Of a stretch of 64,000 bases of DNA, positions 46,385-58,598 are shown piece after piece (position 1 is the stretch's first letter; the number at the start of each line of letters is the position of its first letter). The position numbers and the translations under genes were made by a program. Under the pieces are notes generated by a model. That model made no database searches, had not been told where the DNA came from, and saw nothing but the letters and a program-made list of their open reading frames with translations. Source of the DNA: Cricetomys ansorgei (Eukaryota; Chordata; Mammalia; Rodentia; Nesomyidae); assembly GCA_026225945.1 (NCBI GenBank), contig JAMJFZ010003163.1, positions 18,722,501 to 18,786,500 on the forward strand. The letters run 5' to 3'.

Positions 46385-47332
46385 CAGCCATAGATCTGTA
46401 TAAAGACAGAGCCTTGGGGAGGGTAAGACAGTGGGAGCAGAGCCAGGAGGCCTCTTATTCTGCCCCTGCCCTGATGCAGGTGATCTCTGCCACTGGAAAC
46501 CCATTGTCCAGACTCCAAAGTCTCTACTGGAACCCAAAGGCCAGATACTTCCTTTACTAAGGACCCTCCAGCCCAGGGCCTCCTGCCTAGCTTCTATGCA
46601 GCCCTGGGAGGCCAGGAGTCCCCTCTCCTCCAGCCACAGAGCAAAGATTGTATAAAAGCTTTAAAAATTAATTAGTGACTGGACTTGGAAACAGCCTGGT
46701 GTGTGCCACATCCCAGGAGCCACAGAAGTGTCCCCCTGGAGAAAAGCGAAGGGTCTGCTGAGTATTTTTTCCCCATGTAAACAAGTCAAAAGGTAGCACA
46801 CTCTGAATGCCAGGTCCCATCCAGTGTAGGCCAGGTACCCACCAGAGCGTGGTGGCCCCAGCCCACCCTAACCAGCGGCAAGTTTCTTGCAGTGACCATA
46901 GGTTCTCTGCACAGCTTAACCCCGTCCTCTTGCTAAGGTCTATTGGCTTTCTGCTTGTTTCACACCAGTCCCCAAGAGAGTGTTTGGAGTCTCACAAGCA
47001 GGCTATAAGACATCCAGAGTCTAAAACCCAAATTCCTACAGCAACCCATGCAACAAAACCAGCAGTCTGCTGCCCAGCTCCCCACCGCCAAGAGGACTGA
47101 AGGGTCTCCAGGCTCGCATATTTTCCCTAGTAAGGGAGGACTGGCGTAGGAGTTCTGCATGCTCACCTCAAATCCAGGGATCTACAGTCCCACATAAGAA
47201 GAGCAGAGATTTCGGAGGACAAGCCACAGGTCAAAGGTCAAGTGGGCAGCACAGAAGAAGCTTCCAGATTCACCCCAGGGTTTGGCTATCTCCACCCAAG
47301 GGTCTGTATCAAAGTGATCTTTTTGCGCGCGC

Positions 47333-47354
47333 ACACACACACACACACACACAT
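47333..47354. repeat. (CA)n microsatellite, short
   Basis: ACACAC run after a GCGCGC lead. Confidence 0.93.
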
Positions 47355-47394
47355 GGCACCCCACTCACCCCCAGGCTCATCCTCAAACCGTCAC

Positions 47395-48330
47395 TTAACT
47401 CATATTTCAAACTGCTCTTGATGCTCTTTAGTCAACATGAGGCAGAAACCTTTTATTAAATGCTGCTAATTTTTTATTGATCACACTGTGAATCATTTCA
47501 TTTTCCATTACCGCAAATGTCTCCTATCAGGGTTCTGTAATGACGCTCCTTTATGCAGTCTTGAGCAACTTGTCACTTTTAATCAGTTTTCAGTTTCAGT
47601 GTGGCTCAAAAAGTAGAAAGCAGGCTCTTTGTGTCTGTCATTATTGCTTTTTGGATTTTTTCTTTTTTTTAATAAAAAGTTTCCATACAGGAAAGGTTAT
47701 TATACTAGGAATAAATACACACAAAATTAAATTCAAACTAAATTCCTCCCTGACTCTAACCAATTTTAGCATTAGCTCTTTTAATTTTTTTAGGTTTATT
47801 TTCATGGAAAGACTGTGCATAATTATTGTTCATGCCCTCCCAAAACACTTATGTTACTAAAGTGCGAAATGTCTTCTAACACAAAGACAGATCTCTGGGA
47901 AGTAATTACAGAAATGCATTCAGGAGCAATAATTCTATATTAGCTGTCAGCGGCAGACATCCTCAGAAAGGCACTTGTTACCAAGGAATTATTTTTGTTG
48001 CTGTTGAAGACATGGCAGGCAAGCCCAAACCAAAGACTGCGTCTGACCGGAAACACAGACTCCCTCATCAAGGGTCAAATTAAGTTTAAATCATTACCTT
48101 GAAGCCCAGCAAACTCGTACCTGACTGTCTATTGTGGAGACGTTTTTTGAGACGCACTCGAGCGCAACGTGGTCTTCCCTTTCGCAGCGTGGTGCAATTA
48201 CCTTGAGTCTCAAAAGGATTCTGCCAGGAGCTTGTCACAATAGGGAAAGAGGAGGTGGCAGGGTGTCTATTAAATGCTAACTCATGTCACCAAACAGAAT
48301 TTTCAAGAATTATAAATTGCAGAGCTGCCT
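47395..48330. promoter_or_regulatory. Strong candidate conserved enhancer block
   Basis: About 930 bp without transposons except a T/A-rich patch near 47640-47800. Homeodomain/SOX-like cores are frequent: GCTAATTTTTTATTGATC near 47465, GTAATTAC at 47902-47909, GGAATTATTTTTGTTG near 47985, CTATTGTGG near 48129, GCAATTACC near 48194. Seven CpGs sit in 49 bp at 48141-48189 inside otherwise CpG-poor DNA. These are marks often seen in constrained regulatory DNA. Confidence 0.5.
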
Positions 48331-48839
48331 CGCAGCTGACCCCCTCGTGTTAAGAAGAGCCCAGAATATTATCAGGAAAGTGCAGGAATTTGCATCAAAG
48401 GCAGGAGAGGTCGCTCTACAGGGAGCCTAGAGGGATGCAGCTGAGAAGACAGACAGTGGACCAGTACTCAGTCCACAGAAAGTACGAGCAACTGCTCAGC
48501 TCCAGTAGGGGTAAAGAAACACCCTAAAAAGGAGAGAAGTAGGGCAGGAGATGCCTGGCTGGGGCATAAACATTGATCCTAACCCTCGGCAGGGCCTGGA
48601 GCTACAGCTGTTTCCTCTTTCTAAGCCTCCATTTCCCTGTCTTCACTATCCTGTTGCGGTATTAGATGAGCAAATTGCCAGTGTTCCTGTTCTAGGCTTG
48701 TTCTCCCATCTGTAAAATATCAAGACCTCTTTGAGATGCTGAAAGGAGTGACCTGGACTCCAGGTGCTGGGAGGAAGTAGACAGAGAACAGGAGGTTTTC
48801 CTAGGTTGGAGGGGTTCCCATATATCTCAGGGAATATGC

Positions 48840-48925
48840 TTTGAGTTGCCGAGCCTCAGTTTCCCCGTCTCTAAAAAGGACATGCTGAAGGTTATTGCCT
48901 TTGTGAATCAGAGCAAAACACAAAT
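48840..48925 (-). repeat. MIR fragment
   Basis: GAGCCTCAGTTTCCCCGTCT followed by CTAAAAAGGACATGC is the reversed MIR core. Confidence 0.65.
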
Positions 48926-49284
48926 AAAGGCTTCTTAATCTGCTCTCCCACAATTCCTTCCAAGGTCACTCAGCGGGGACCCACCCACCCTAAAGTTGTC
49001 CCTCCCTGGCCACAGCATCCTGATCTTTCATGGAATCAGCCCTTCCCAGCGCCCTCTATGAGGCTTACACGGGGTCACCAAAACACAACCCAAGGACATT
49101 TTCTGTAACTGTCCCAGGAGAAGAAGTTACCTAAAAGGAAGCCTGTAGAGGAGAATAGAGCTGATGGGTAAAGATGGAAGAAGACACTGGCAGGCACCAT
49201 GCCCTCAGACCCAATCATTCAGCCACAAGGCTGCATGCTAGAAAGCCCGTGTGTGCACATTGTGAGGACATAGCTGAGGAATTA

Positions 49285-49560
49285 AGGTTGCAAATAATAA
49301 ATAAAAGACTTCAATATGTCCACGAGTGGAATATGGATACATTGTGGTATATTTATAAGTAGAAGCTACATAGCAGCTAAAAGGAATGAAACAGGGCTGT
49401 GCAGATCACCATAGGTCTTCCAAGCATTATCCAAGGGAAAACAATTGAGTGGCAAAATGTAAGCCATACTCACATACGACACACCAGCACATATCTGTAA
49501 ACTCTGTGTACATATATCGATACTTATGCTGTTTTTAAAGTCCAGCAACAGTTATATTTT
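49285..49560 (+). repeat. Ancient L1 (L1M-type) 3' fragment
   Basis: CTTCAATATGTCCACGAGTG, GAATATGGATACATTGTGGT, ATATTTATAAGTAGAAGCTA and CAGCTAAAAGGAATGAAAC match old L1 3' sequence in order. It is antisense to Zfp423. Confidence 0.7.
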
Positions 49561-50222
49561 ACCCACATTTCAAGAAGAAAGACAGGCACAGAGGTGATGG
49601 ACGCCAAGCCCTGCAGGGGAACGAAGGGCCCTTCAGAGCTCTGCGGGTGAGTGAACGAGGTGTGTTCCTGAAGCTGAAGGTCTTTCCTGGATGGCTCTTA
49701 TTCCCTTTCTTATATGTGAAATAGTTCACTTAAATAAACACTACCGCTGAGCCACTCAAGTTTTAAATGCTAAAAATTTTGAAAAGAAAGAATGGCGGAT
49801 ACATTTGAGAATCACAGTAGAAGTACAGGGTTTTAGATGGAAAAGATGCTGGGAGAGGGTGGGGCGGTGAGGAGCCCCTAGTCTGCACAGCACATTCATG
49901 GTGGAGCCAGGGGCGGTGCCCAATCCTGGAGATCCTACTCTTCGTCCTCCCTCCAGCCAGGGTAGAGCAAATGGGCAAAGAAGGAGAAGAAAATTGAGAG
50001 AACTCTTTAACATGAACAATAAATGGTACAAATACTTGGTTCTGCCAGCACAGGAACCTGCCCCTGTCACTACAGAATCCCCAGGGTCTCAAACGGGCAG
50101 CATGCACAAACACCAGTTTTCAAACGAATGAACATAGAATGTGAAGACCTAAAGCCACTTGTGTCAGTATTTAGAGCGGATAGACAGCATCAAGTTAGTT
50201 GTTTTTACTAGATTTTTAAAAT

Positions 50223-50300
50223 TGTGTGTGTGTGCGCGCACATGTGTGTGTGCATATGTGTGTGTATGTGTGTGTGCATGTGTGAGTGTGTGTGACTGTG
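50223..50300. repeat. (TG)n microsatellite
   Basis: TGTG-rich run with GCGC and CATG interruptions; it forms the tail of the SINE that follows. Confidence 0.93.
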
Positions 50301-50436
50301 GCCACTTACATGTGAAGGTCAGAGAACAGCCTAAAGGAGTCAGCTCTCTTCTTCCACCATGCAGATTCTGGGAATTGAACTCAGGTCATCAAGCTTTGGC
50401 AAGTGCCTTCACCCACTGAGCCATCTCGCTGGCCCA
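50301..50436 (-). repeat. B2/B3-class SINE
   Basis: GTGAAGGTCAGAGAACAGCC, GGGAATTGAACTCAGGTCAT and TGAGCCATCTCGCTGGCCC give a reversed tRNA-type SINE. Confidence 0.8.
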
Positions 50437-50758
50437 AGCGAGTCATTTCTAAGTAAATGTAGATTCTGTACCTCTGCACTGGGCAAAGAATGCTCCAGCC
50501 CTGACTTCTCTCACCAATTTTCTGCCCCTCCTGTGGGCAGGCTGCGCCTGTGAGTCCCGACTGTGCATGGAAAGCACCTTTGGGGAGATGAGAATGGAAA
50601 CAGTCTTATTCAAGAAGGAACCGGGCACTGCCTAAAATGCATCCTGGCCTCCTTCCACGATCACACACCGAATGGAGAAAATTACTCCAACCCACTCCAC
50701 AGGAGCGCATCCATGCCTGGCCAGCCAAAAGCAGCCGTTGCTAAGAAATCACACCGGG

Positions 50759-50766
50759 TGACGTCA
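50759..50766. promoter_or_regulatory. Full palindromic CRE (TGACGTCA)
   Basis: CGGGTGACGTCACATGAT is a perfect CRE with a flanking CACATG-type E-box overlap, in unique sequence. Confidence 0.4.
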
Positions 50767-50874
50767 CATGATCACTTGCTACAAGCGAGATGTGGCCAGG
50801 GTCAGAGTTCAGAACAGTTTCTGCAAATCTTTCCAACAAAGCTGGGAGAAGAAAGAGAGGCGGCTCCTTGATGG

Positions 50875-50975
50875 GCACCCACTGTGGCTACATACCATAC
50901 CCTATCGAGTATGTACTATGACAAATGTGGAAACTGAGATCAGCACTAGAGAATGATAATGTTCAAACCCCCAAG
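50875..50975 (+). repeat. MIR fragment (weak)
   Basis: CGAGTATGTACTATGACAAA and GTGGAAACTGAGATCAGCAC resemble the MIR core. Confidence 0.45.
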
Positions 50976-51433
50976 AAACAGGTGCTTCTTCTGTCTTCTG
51001 CTTCCCAGGACACGAGAGTCTGAGTGGCCCCAGGGTCTCCATCCTATGCAGGAAGGAGTAACATACCACATGATCTGCAGCTTGACACTAGAGAGCTCAT
51101 TTTCCATAGAGTCCCACTGCTCTTATGGCTGAAAGAGAGGGAGCAGCAGTGGGTCTCTCCAGCCAGGCCCACAGGGGCACCCAGGGGCACCCAGCAGCAC
51201 CAAGACAAAAAAATAAAAAAAAGCAGGTTCCAGGAGTGAGGTTCCACAAGAGGTCTCAGCTACAATGGTTACAGGAATGACCACCTGAGAGGACACAGCC
51301 CAGAAACCCTTGCATGAAAGAAAGAGTCTGCCCGTGTTCCCAACAAGTGTGTGCACATGCACCGTGGTCCTTTAGCCTGTGGTCATATCTAGCTTTCTCC
51401 CCAGAACTGTTTCTATGTGTCTTTTTTTCCCAC

Positions 51434-51467
51434 CAGGAGGAGGAGGAGGAGGAGGAGGAGGAGGAGG
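51434..51467. repeat. (AGG)n microsatellite
   Basis: Eleven AGG triplets in a row. Confidence 0.96.
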
Positions 51468-51489
51468 CAGACTTCCTCTAGTTCTGATT

Positions 51490-51580
51490 ACAAAGATAAT
51501 TGTGATGGATGTCAAACATACAAGCTATTCAGAAAATAGCACAAATCACTGAAATCTCACCACCCAGTGGTTTGGTCTGG
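51490..51580 (+). repeat. Possible L1M-type fragment (weak)
   Basis: CAGAAAATAGCACAAATCAC followed by TCTCACCACCCAG resembles an old L1 3' phrase. Confidence 0.3.
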
Positions 51581-53714
51581 GACTACTCTGAAGCAAAGGA
51601 CCTCACCCGTCCAGTCCCAAGTTTGAAGACAGGAGCAGCAATCCTTGTACAGAACAAGATGGTCCCTCGAGTGATGATCTGGAACCTTCTACACGCCGAT
51701 CCATTCAGACCTGTGCCATGCTCACCTCCTCCGGTACATGGTTTCTGGAGGCTGCCTTCAGAGCTTCATTCAGAGCAAAATCACACGGGTCTGAGATTAG
51801 CGGTTACACATGAGCAGGTACAGTGGTGAGCTGCGGAGGACTGAGATTTGTCTTCCGGAACCGGTTTCCCAGGAGCCTCTGAGCTAATGAAACCCTCTGG
51901 TGCACCTCTGATTTGGAGGACACCTACATCAGCGTTGCCCAGAGGGAAAAATGCTGAAGATCCCAGCACTACCATCTCTGCCCATCTTTCTGCACATTAC
52001 TCCATGCTCCGTGTATACAAAAAGCCAAGGGCCGTGTAGTAGGAAGTACATGACTTTGAAGGGACAGACTCCTTCCGCCTAAGACTGTGCCCAGTGGTCC
52101 CAGAGTTCATTCTGTTACTCATGTGTGCTCATGCGCACACCTCTGAGCACACATCGCACGTGCTTCTGTTCCAGTGAGTCACCGTGGGCCTTATATCCAC
52201 GCCTGAAGATTATAGTAAAATTTAGCAATTTCCACTTCAGGAATCCTGGCTATGACAGCAAGAGGCACAGAACAGGGGAAGCTCCCGAGTTTTCTAATTA
52301 CCACCTAACCATGGAACCCCAAGATATCCTGGCACTTCAGGGGTGGAGCCAGGAGGGTCCTGAAAAGCTCCTATATTCCTCTGTCCCAAAAGCTCAGATG
52401 GGAGAAGAGGTCAAATGTTTGGGGACTTGGCCTTCCCTAAGAAGCACCTCCTGCCTCCCTGCCAGCTGCTGGCCAGTGCTGACACAGAGAAACGGGTGGT
52501 CCGGAGCAGAAGGAGTCTAGCATCCAGAGGATGGCCAGCATCACAGTAGTGTCCAGAGGGGGAATGCAGAAACATGAGGACACAGCATCTTATGCCCTAT
52601 AACTGCCAGGGACTGTCCTCAGATCTCAGGGAAGAAGGCCGCTGGATCATCTTCCAGACTCACCCTCTAGTGGGGAAGAATGGCGACAGACATGTTAACA
52701 GAGAAACCCAAGAGGCAGCCAACATTCAGAAGATCAGAGGGAAGGCACGGGGTCTGAAGAGGCAACTTCGGCAGGTGATGACCCTGGCCTCACGGAGGAG
52801 ATGAAAAGGGCACAGAGTGCAGGGAAGCAGAGGAGATGGAGACTCGATCCATTCTAGGAACAGAGATGGGGCCTGTGTGTCCGCAGCCAGAGTAGGGAGA
52901 GGTAGGTCTGCAGCATGGGAGTGCCACCAGAGCCTGAATCAGAAAGCTGGGGAAACCCTTGAGACAGAGCTCGGAACCTCTGCATCTGTACCTGAACATG
53001 CGTCTACTCTGGACTTCAGGTGGGTCAGTGGTGACCTCATACAATAAAATTGTTTGGGAGTCTCTGTACCTTTGAAATCATTGAACATGGCTGAATCTTA
53101 CTGGCAAGCCCTTCAACACAACAGAGCCACAGAGACATCCAATTCTGCACAAAAGTCAGGCCTGGGTCCCAGGTCCACCATGACCACAAAAGTGTTCTCA
53201 TTTCTCAAAGATTAAATTCTACCAGGACCCTCCAGGTTAGTTAGGCATCGGGATGAACATACCACCAATGCATACCACCATGCATTGCCTCTGCTTAACA
53301 AAGAAATGATACCATCAGCCTGGATAGCCCGCCCTCCTGTGTCTAAGGGACATTCGAGGCAACACTGAAATGGTACAAAGGGCCAGGCACGAAAGGGTGG
53401 AAGAAAGGTATCCCAGGTAGAAGGCACGGCTCATGCAAAGGCTCTAAAGCTGGAGCAAACTCAGAGGCTGCAGGAGCTAAGCCGGCACTCTGGGTGGAGC
53501 CAGGTTAGATGAGGTTCATAAAGACAGGGTGAGTGCAGGCTTCAGGACTCTTTATTGTCTACCTAGACCAGGGCTCGCCAGCCCTGTTTATTATCACTCC
53601 CTATATCACTGATCACCTTGGTGCTTTTATCATTGACTGTCTCCTGACACACAAACCAATGTAAGTTCCATTAAGGCAGGAAATCTCCGTCTTGGGTTGC
53701 TGATTAATACCTAA

Positions 53715-53810
53715 GGCGAGCTGGACATGGTGGCTCATGCTTCCATCCCAGCACTCAAGAGACTGAAGCGGGAGGATCCCAAGTTGGAGGTCAGCATGGC
53801 CTATATAGAA
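53715..53810 (+). repeat. B1/B4-type SINE, truncated
   Basis: GAGCTGGACATGGTGGCTCA, TCCCAGCACTCAAGAGACTG and GTTGGAGGTCAGCATGGCCT. Confidence 0.8.
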
Positions 53811-54834
53811 AAGATAGAGGTGGGGACCCACAGTGCCTGGACCAAAGGAGGTCCTCCATAGTTGAGTGCCCGCTGGCATCCAAGCGAGGCCTGGCAGAAC
53901 ATGTGCTGGGGACTCTAAGTACCAGGAGAGGTTTGATGAACCAAGGTTTCCAGTTCTCTCCCCCTTCCAAAGCTGATGCATTGACCCTCTGCCTGGTGCC
54001 CAGAGCTGGGGGGCAGCTGCCACCTGCTGCAGCTGCCAGACACCCAGGACAGACAGCATTAGCATCCAGGACATACATGCACAGAGTGTGGGTGGCACTT
54101 CGGTTGCACTACTCAATGCACAATGCGCAGCCTCATATGTGGCTTGACAAGGAAGTATAACCATCCAGGGAGCAGGATCAGAAAGAAGTTAAGGAAAAAG
54201 TTCTCACAGAACATTGTGCATGGAATTCCAGGCAGCATGGCCTTAGGCCCTACCTCCAGGCCCCCTGGGTGAGCACTTCCTGCAAACACTGGTACTTGGC
54301 CTGTAGGAGTCTCCTTCTTTTGTGTTAACCAATTTCTACTTGTTCCTAAAGCAACCCTTACTGCAGCCCTGCAGGGTTCCATCTTCTTCGGTGGTGACAA
54401 TGTGTGTCCCCCACATTGTCACAGAAGGAAGATGTGAAAAGCCATTTCAAAGAGATGGCTGGATGCGGCCAAGCCCTTTCCCTACATGTGAGCTTTATTT
54501 GTAACTCTATGGAGTCAAAATTCAAGAGGCAACAACAGGAGTCTTGTCTCCAAGATGCCAGGCAGATGACAACGGAAAAGCCAGTCCAGCCCTCCCCTCA
54601 CCAGGAGGTCAGCACTCCCGCAGGCCACACTGTCCTCCAGTCCTGTTCCTGGCTCATCTTTCTCTAAATCTGCCTGACTAATTCCAGCTTCCTCCAAGCC
54701 ACCTTAATGGGAAGCTTCTCAGTTCAGACGAAAAGTCACCAAGTCACTCCCTGCTCTCGGAGGACACCTACAGAGGGTGGGGCCCACATTCTCCATGGTC
54801 ATTCTTGCCAGACATGGTGAATAATGACCCTCTT

Positions 54835-55210
54835 TTGCTAATGAAAAAAACACACATGTACGAATCCTGGCTGCTGTAATTAAGCTTGTGACAAGTTGAG
54901 TCGGAGGGAAATTAGATTTATTTACGTGCCGTTCTGCTGCTGATGAAGCACTCGCTATTAGGAAGACTCCTCATTAACACTCATTTTGAGGACACACTCT
55001 TTTGTGCTTCCCTCCCTCCGTGTCCCCTTCATAAATAGTAGTTGGTTAAAAAATAATAATAATTAGCTATTTCTCAGAGCTGGGTTCTCTTCGGCAACTC
55101 TCAATTCTCAAGCCCCATCGCCCAGATGCTGATGGTAAGAAAATGTCAGAGTGATTACAGTTCTCGGTGCTGATCGTCACACCAATGCATTAGCCCAGTG
55201 CTGGGGGCAG
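54835..55210. promoter_or_regulatory. Strong candidate conserved enhancer block
   Basis: Repeat-free, with TAATTAA at 54877-54883, GAAATTAGATTTATTTACG near 54908, CTCATTAACACTCATTTTG near 54970 and AATAATAATTAGCTATTT near 55053. The density of ATTA cores and the absence of transposons suggest constraint. Confidence 0.45.
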
Positions 55211-55697
55211 GGAGAGCCCTCCCTGTTCTAGGCACTTAATGAGTCATAGTAGTGTGGGGGCCATCCTGTCTCCAGGGCCAATCTAGAGGTAAGAAAAGAA
55301 GGGAGTGAGTGAGCGGTTAGCTGAGACAGAGAGATAATGAGAGTGAGCCAACCTGGAGATGGGAGAAACAGACTGAGCAGGTACAAACGCACAGCTTCAG
55401 CGAGAGCAGCTGGAGCCCACAGAGACGACAGAGGCATTAGTGGCCAGGGTGGCTGACGATTTCCTAGATGCACACACAGAGGAAGCTAAAAGCCCCAAGA
55501 GCTCTGGACTTCGTTCAAATCCTAGAGGTGGGCTGTGTCCAAATCTTGGAAATGGTCTGCATCAATCATGTTCCCATGGATCTTAGAGGTCCTGAATGCA
55601 CAGTGCACATTTAGTGACAAAATGGTTTGTTTCTAAAGGGTAGTGTCATTTCATTCAATATACAAATGGACACCAAGACGATTTACAGTGTCTGAAA

Positions 55698-56088
55698 ATG
55701 CTTGACAATGACAAAATACACATATTAGCGTTAAGACGGTGTGGTAATCAAAGGCTTATGCCTTGCAGAACAGTCCCTGCCAAAGAGAATCAGCACACTT
55801 CCCCTGAGTCCTGCCAATGTCCCAGGCAAAGAACAACTAGACCAGTACAGACGACTCTGGCATCTTGTGGCTCATCGTTACGCTTGGATCCAGCAAAGCT
55901 TCAAGTCAAAAGGGCCAGAGACTCCATGGCCAAGTCCATTGCCACCCTGGACAAGGGCACCCTCCAGCACCTTCTTAAAAAGTGTGCAGAGCTGTCAGGG
56001 GAGGATGTGGGCACCACAGTCACCACCTCTCAGTGCACACTGGACAAGGGTGCTGGGAATATCAGTATGCACTGAAGGGGAGGTGTGA
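55698..56088 (+). other. Two overlapping plus-strand ORFs, coding status doubtful
   Basis: Two frames are open together here (55698-56075, 125 codons; 55741-56088, 115 codons). I recognise neither product. The first contains a short repeated TLDKG motif in its C-terminal third. There is no promoter, splice or polyadenylation signal I could tie to it. It could be a chance frame or an old retrocopy fragment. Confidence 0.15.
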
Positions 56089-56198
56089 GTGTAAGAGACA
56101 GAGAGGGGCGGGTCCAACAGAAAACCCAGGCTATGGGCTTACATAATTGCCCAAGTGTTTTTATTGGTTGAAAAGCAGAGTACACAGATATTTCAATT

Positions 56199-56374
56199 CT
56201 TTTTTTTTTTTTAAATAATTGATTTTATTTTATGCGCATTGGTGTGAGGGTGTCAGATCCCCTAGAACTGGAGTTACAGACAGTTGTGGGCTGCCATGTG
56301 GGTGCTGGGAATTGAACTCGGATCCTCTGATAGAGCAGACAACCTCTTAACTGCTGAGCCAACTCTCCAGGCCC
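56199..56374 (-). repeat. B3/B3A-type SINE
   Basis: Reversed element starting with a T-run: TTTTATTTTATGCGCATTGG, GTGAGGGTGTCAGATCCCCT, GGAATTGAACTCGGATCCTC and AACTCTCCAGGCCC. Confidence 0.92.
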
Positions 56375-57825
56375 AAGCTAAGGAACGTTTAAAAGCCCAA
56401 GCCAAGAGATAGAAGTCCTTCTAACCACAGTTCACCTCTGGGTTCCAGAACAGGCAGGCGAGAATTATAAAGCTGGGCGAGCCAACAACTAAGACAAGTA
56501 TTTGTATGTAGGTACTTGGCCTTGCTTATAAATTACTTGATGCATGGTGGCTGGGCTTTTTTGTTTGTTTATTTGGTTGGTTTCTGGTTTTTTTTTCCCC
56601 CTTTAGACTGTGTAATATTGGGCCCAAATCCAATGCCTCTGTTTCATGCCAAAGAGTAAAATCAGGCTTTCAACACATGCTTATTAATAAACACAGCCAA
56701 GGGCTTCCACTCACATTCTTGTTGCATTTGGTGTTCGGTTGGGCTCAACTTCATTATTGGCTTTGTTCAACCTCTTGGACTACAAATTTCCCACAAAAAC
56801 TCATGGGTCCATTCAATCACTAGCACCTTCCTTCCAGAGCAAGCGAACGAGGAGATCAGACCCTTGCTGCTGCCAAAGAGACAACTTTGTCAAGCACCCA
56901 CAAAAAAGATAAGCAGGATACAAGAGAGAGGCCATGCAGCTCAAGCCAGAGTTCAGCTCTACGCCATTACCAGAGGTTTAAAGTCAATTTCAGCCCTCTC
57001 CTCTGCAACTCACCATAACTACAAAGCATCTAGAGAAATCAAACCCGGCCAGACACATGACCAGATGCCTCCAAGTGCCCCCTCCCCCCGGAGAGCACCA
57101 TGCTCAACTCAGAAGGGAGAAGACCTGCCCCTATTCCTGGGTCCGTGCTAACCAGTTCCACTAAGGAGGCTGGAAGATGATGTTTGCGCATGATATGAGG
57201 AGCTCAACAGTCAGCCCCTGGTTTTCCTACCAGAAAGCTGCCATAGAGAGGGCCACGGCAGGTGTGGTGGTAAGCACAAGGAGACGGGGATTTCCTCCAA
57301 TACACAAGGAAGGCAGTTAGTGAAAGATGTAACAGTGAACAAAGCTCTCCTTCCTCCTCACAGACTGATCTGTCCCTCAGCTCCGTCTCTCCACACAGAT
57401 GCTCCACTGGGGCTGTGGTCACCTGTTCAGGACTGTACTATCTCTCCCCCTGGACATCTGTAAAAGCTCTGGCTTCTTCAGCTACTCATCAAATGAGCAG
57501 GCCATGGGGTGGCCATGTGCTCACTGACCTTCACGCACCACTGGTGGGAAACAGCCTGACCAAGAGCCTTGCCACCAGAAGCATCCAGAGCCTAAGTGTA
57601 TTATAACAGTGCCTGTAATAACTATCTGTAAGGTTTATCTGTCGACTGGACTGAATTTGGAATCCCAGGGGACACAGCCTTGAGTGCATCTGTAGGGCAT
57701 TCCCAGAGAGGTTTAACTGAGATGGAAATGCTCACTCTGAATATGAACAGAACTGTGCATGGGAGAGGTCCCAGGCCGAATGAAAACAGAAAAGGAAAGA
57801 AGCCAGCATCCACCTCTCTCTGGGT

Positions 57826-57879
57826 CCTGACTGTGCACACAGTATGACTAGCCCTGACTGTGCACACAGTGTGACTAGC
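57826..57879 (+). repeat. 27-bp tandem duplication
   Basis: CCTGACTGTGCACACAGT plus ATGACTAGC at 57826-57852 is repeated at 57853-57879 with one substitution. It contains the palindrome GTGCAC. Confidence 0.95.
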
Positions 57880-58084
57880 TTCCTCATGTTCCTGCCACCC
57901 TGGCTTCCCTGCCACAATGGACTATATCCTCAAACAGGGGACAAAACAAACCCTTCCTCAAGCTGCCCTTTGTAAGGCATGTGGTCACAAAGGTGAGAAA
58001 AATAACCACTACATCACTCTTGCACAAATGTTCTTTCCTCAAACTTCATATAGAAGATATCCCAAGAGTTATACACAAGGATGA

Positions 58085-58340
58085 AAGAACTTTAAAAAAA
58101 AAATTACTACAGAAGTCAAGCCAGTGGTTACTTCCAGGAGAGGAGGGGCTGTAGCTGTAATAGGCCTTTGGGGGCAGCTAACAAAGTTCTATTTCTAAAT
58201 CTGAGGCGTGGTCTCAATGGCCTCTGTCTTCTAAAGCATTCACTAAACTAGTTGGTCGAATCTCTATGTCTGCTTCCTTTTGCAGTACATTTTTCTATTA
58301 TAAAGAGAAAGCTTGTTATCTTTTGCTTGGAGGTTGATAC
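58085..58340 (+). repeat. Ancient L1 (L1M-type) 3' end
   Basis: AGTGGTTACTTCCAGGAGAG, GGGGGCAGCTAACAAAGTTC and TATTTCTAAATCTGAGGCG resemble the 3' end of old L1. Diverged; no ORF. Confidence 0.5.
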
Positions 58341-58469
58341 AACACAAGGTACAGCAACTAGCTGGAAGGCGACAGCAAGAAAGCACAGGGTCGGCTCACC
58401 AGCCAGACGCTCAGGCCTCAGGGAAGGTGCTATCGGACCACAGCAGGCTCACTAATGTCTGTGACCCAC

Positions 58470-58598
58470 AAAGTGCTAGGTTGGGGTGTACTTCACAGGA
58501 CCGTGCTGTCCTGTTGTATACAAGATCTAGATATTTAACTCAGGCAGGTCTTGAACTGGCGATCCTCTTGCCTCTGCCTCCCAAATGCTGGGATCTTA
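58470..58598 (-). repeat. B4/B1-type SINE, partial
   Basis: CAGGTCTTGAACTGGCGATC, CTCTTGCCTCTGCCTCCCAA and ATGCTGGGATC are reversed B1-like landmarks. The 5' portion is degenerate. Confidence 0.7.

Noticed and set aside
53613..54164. 183-codon minus-strand ORF
   Set aside because: It runs through a SINE fragment and has no family resemblance; composition fits chance.
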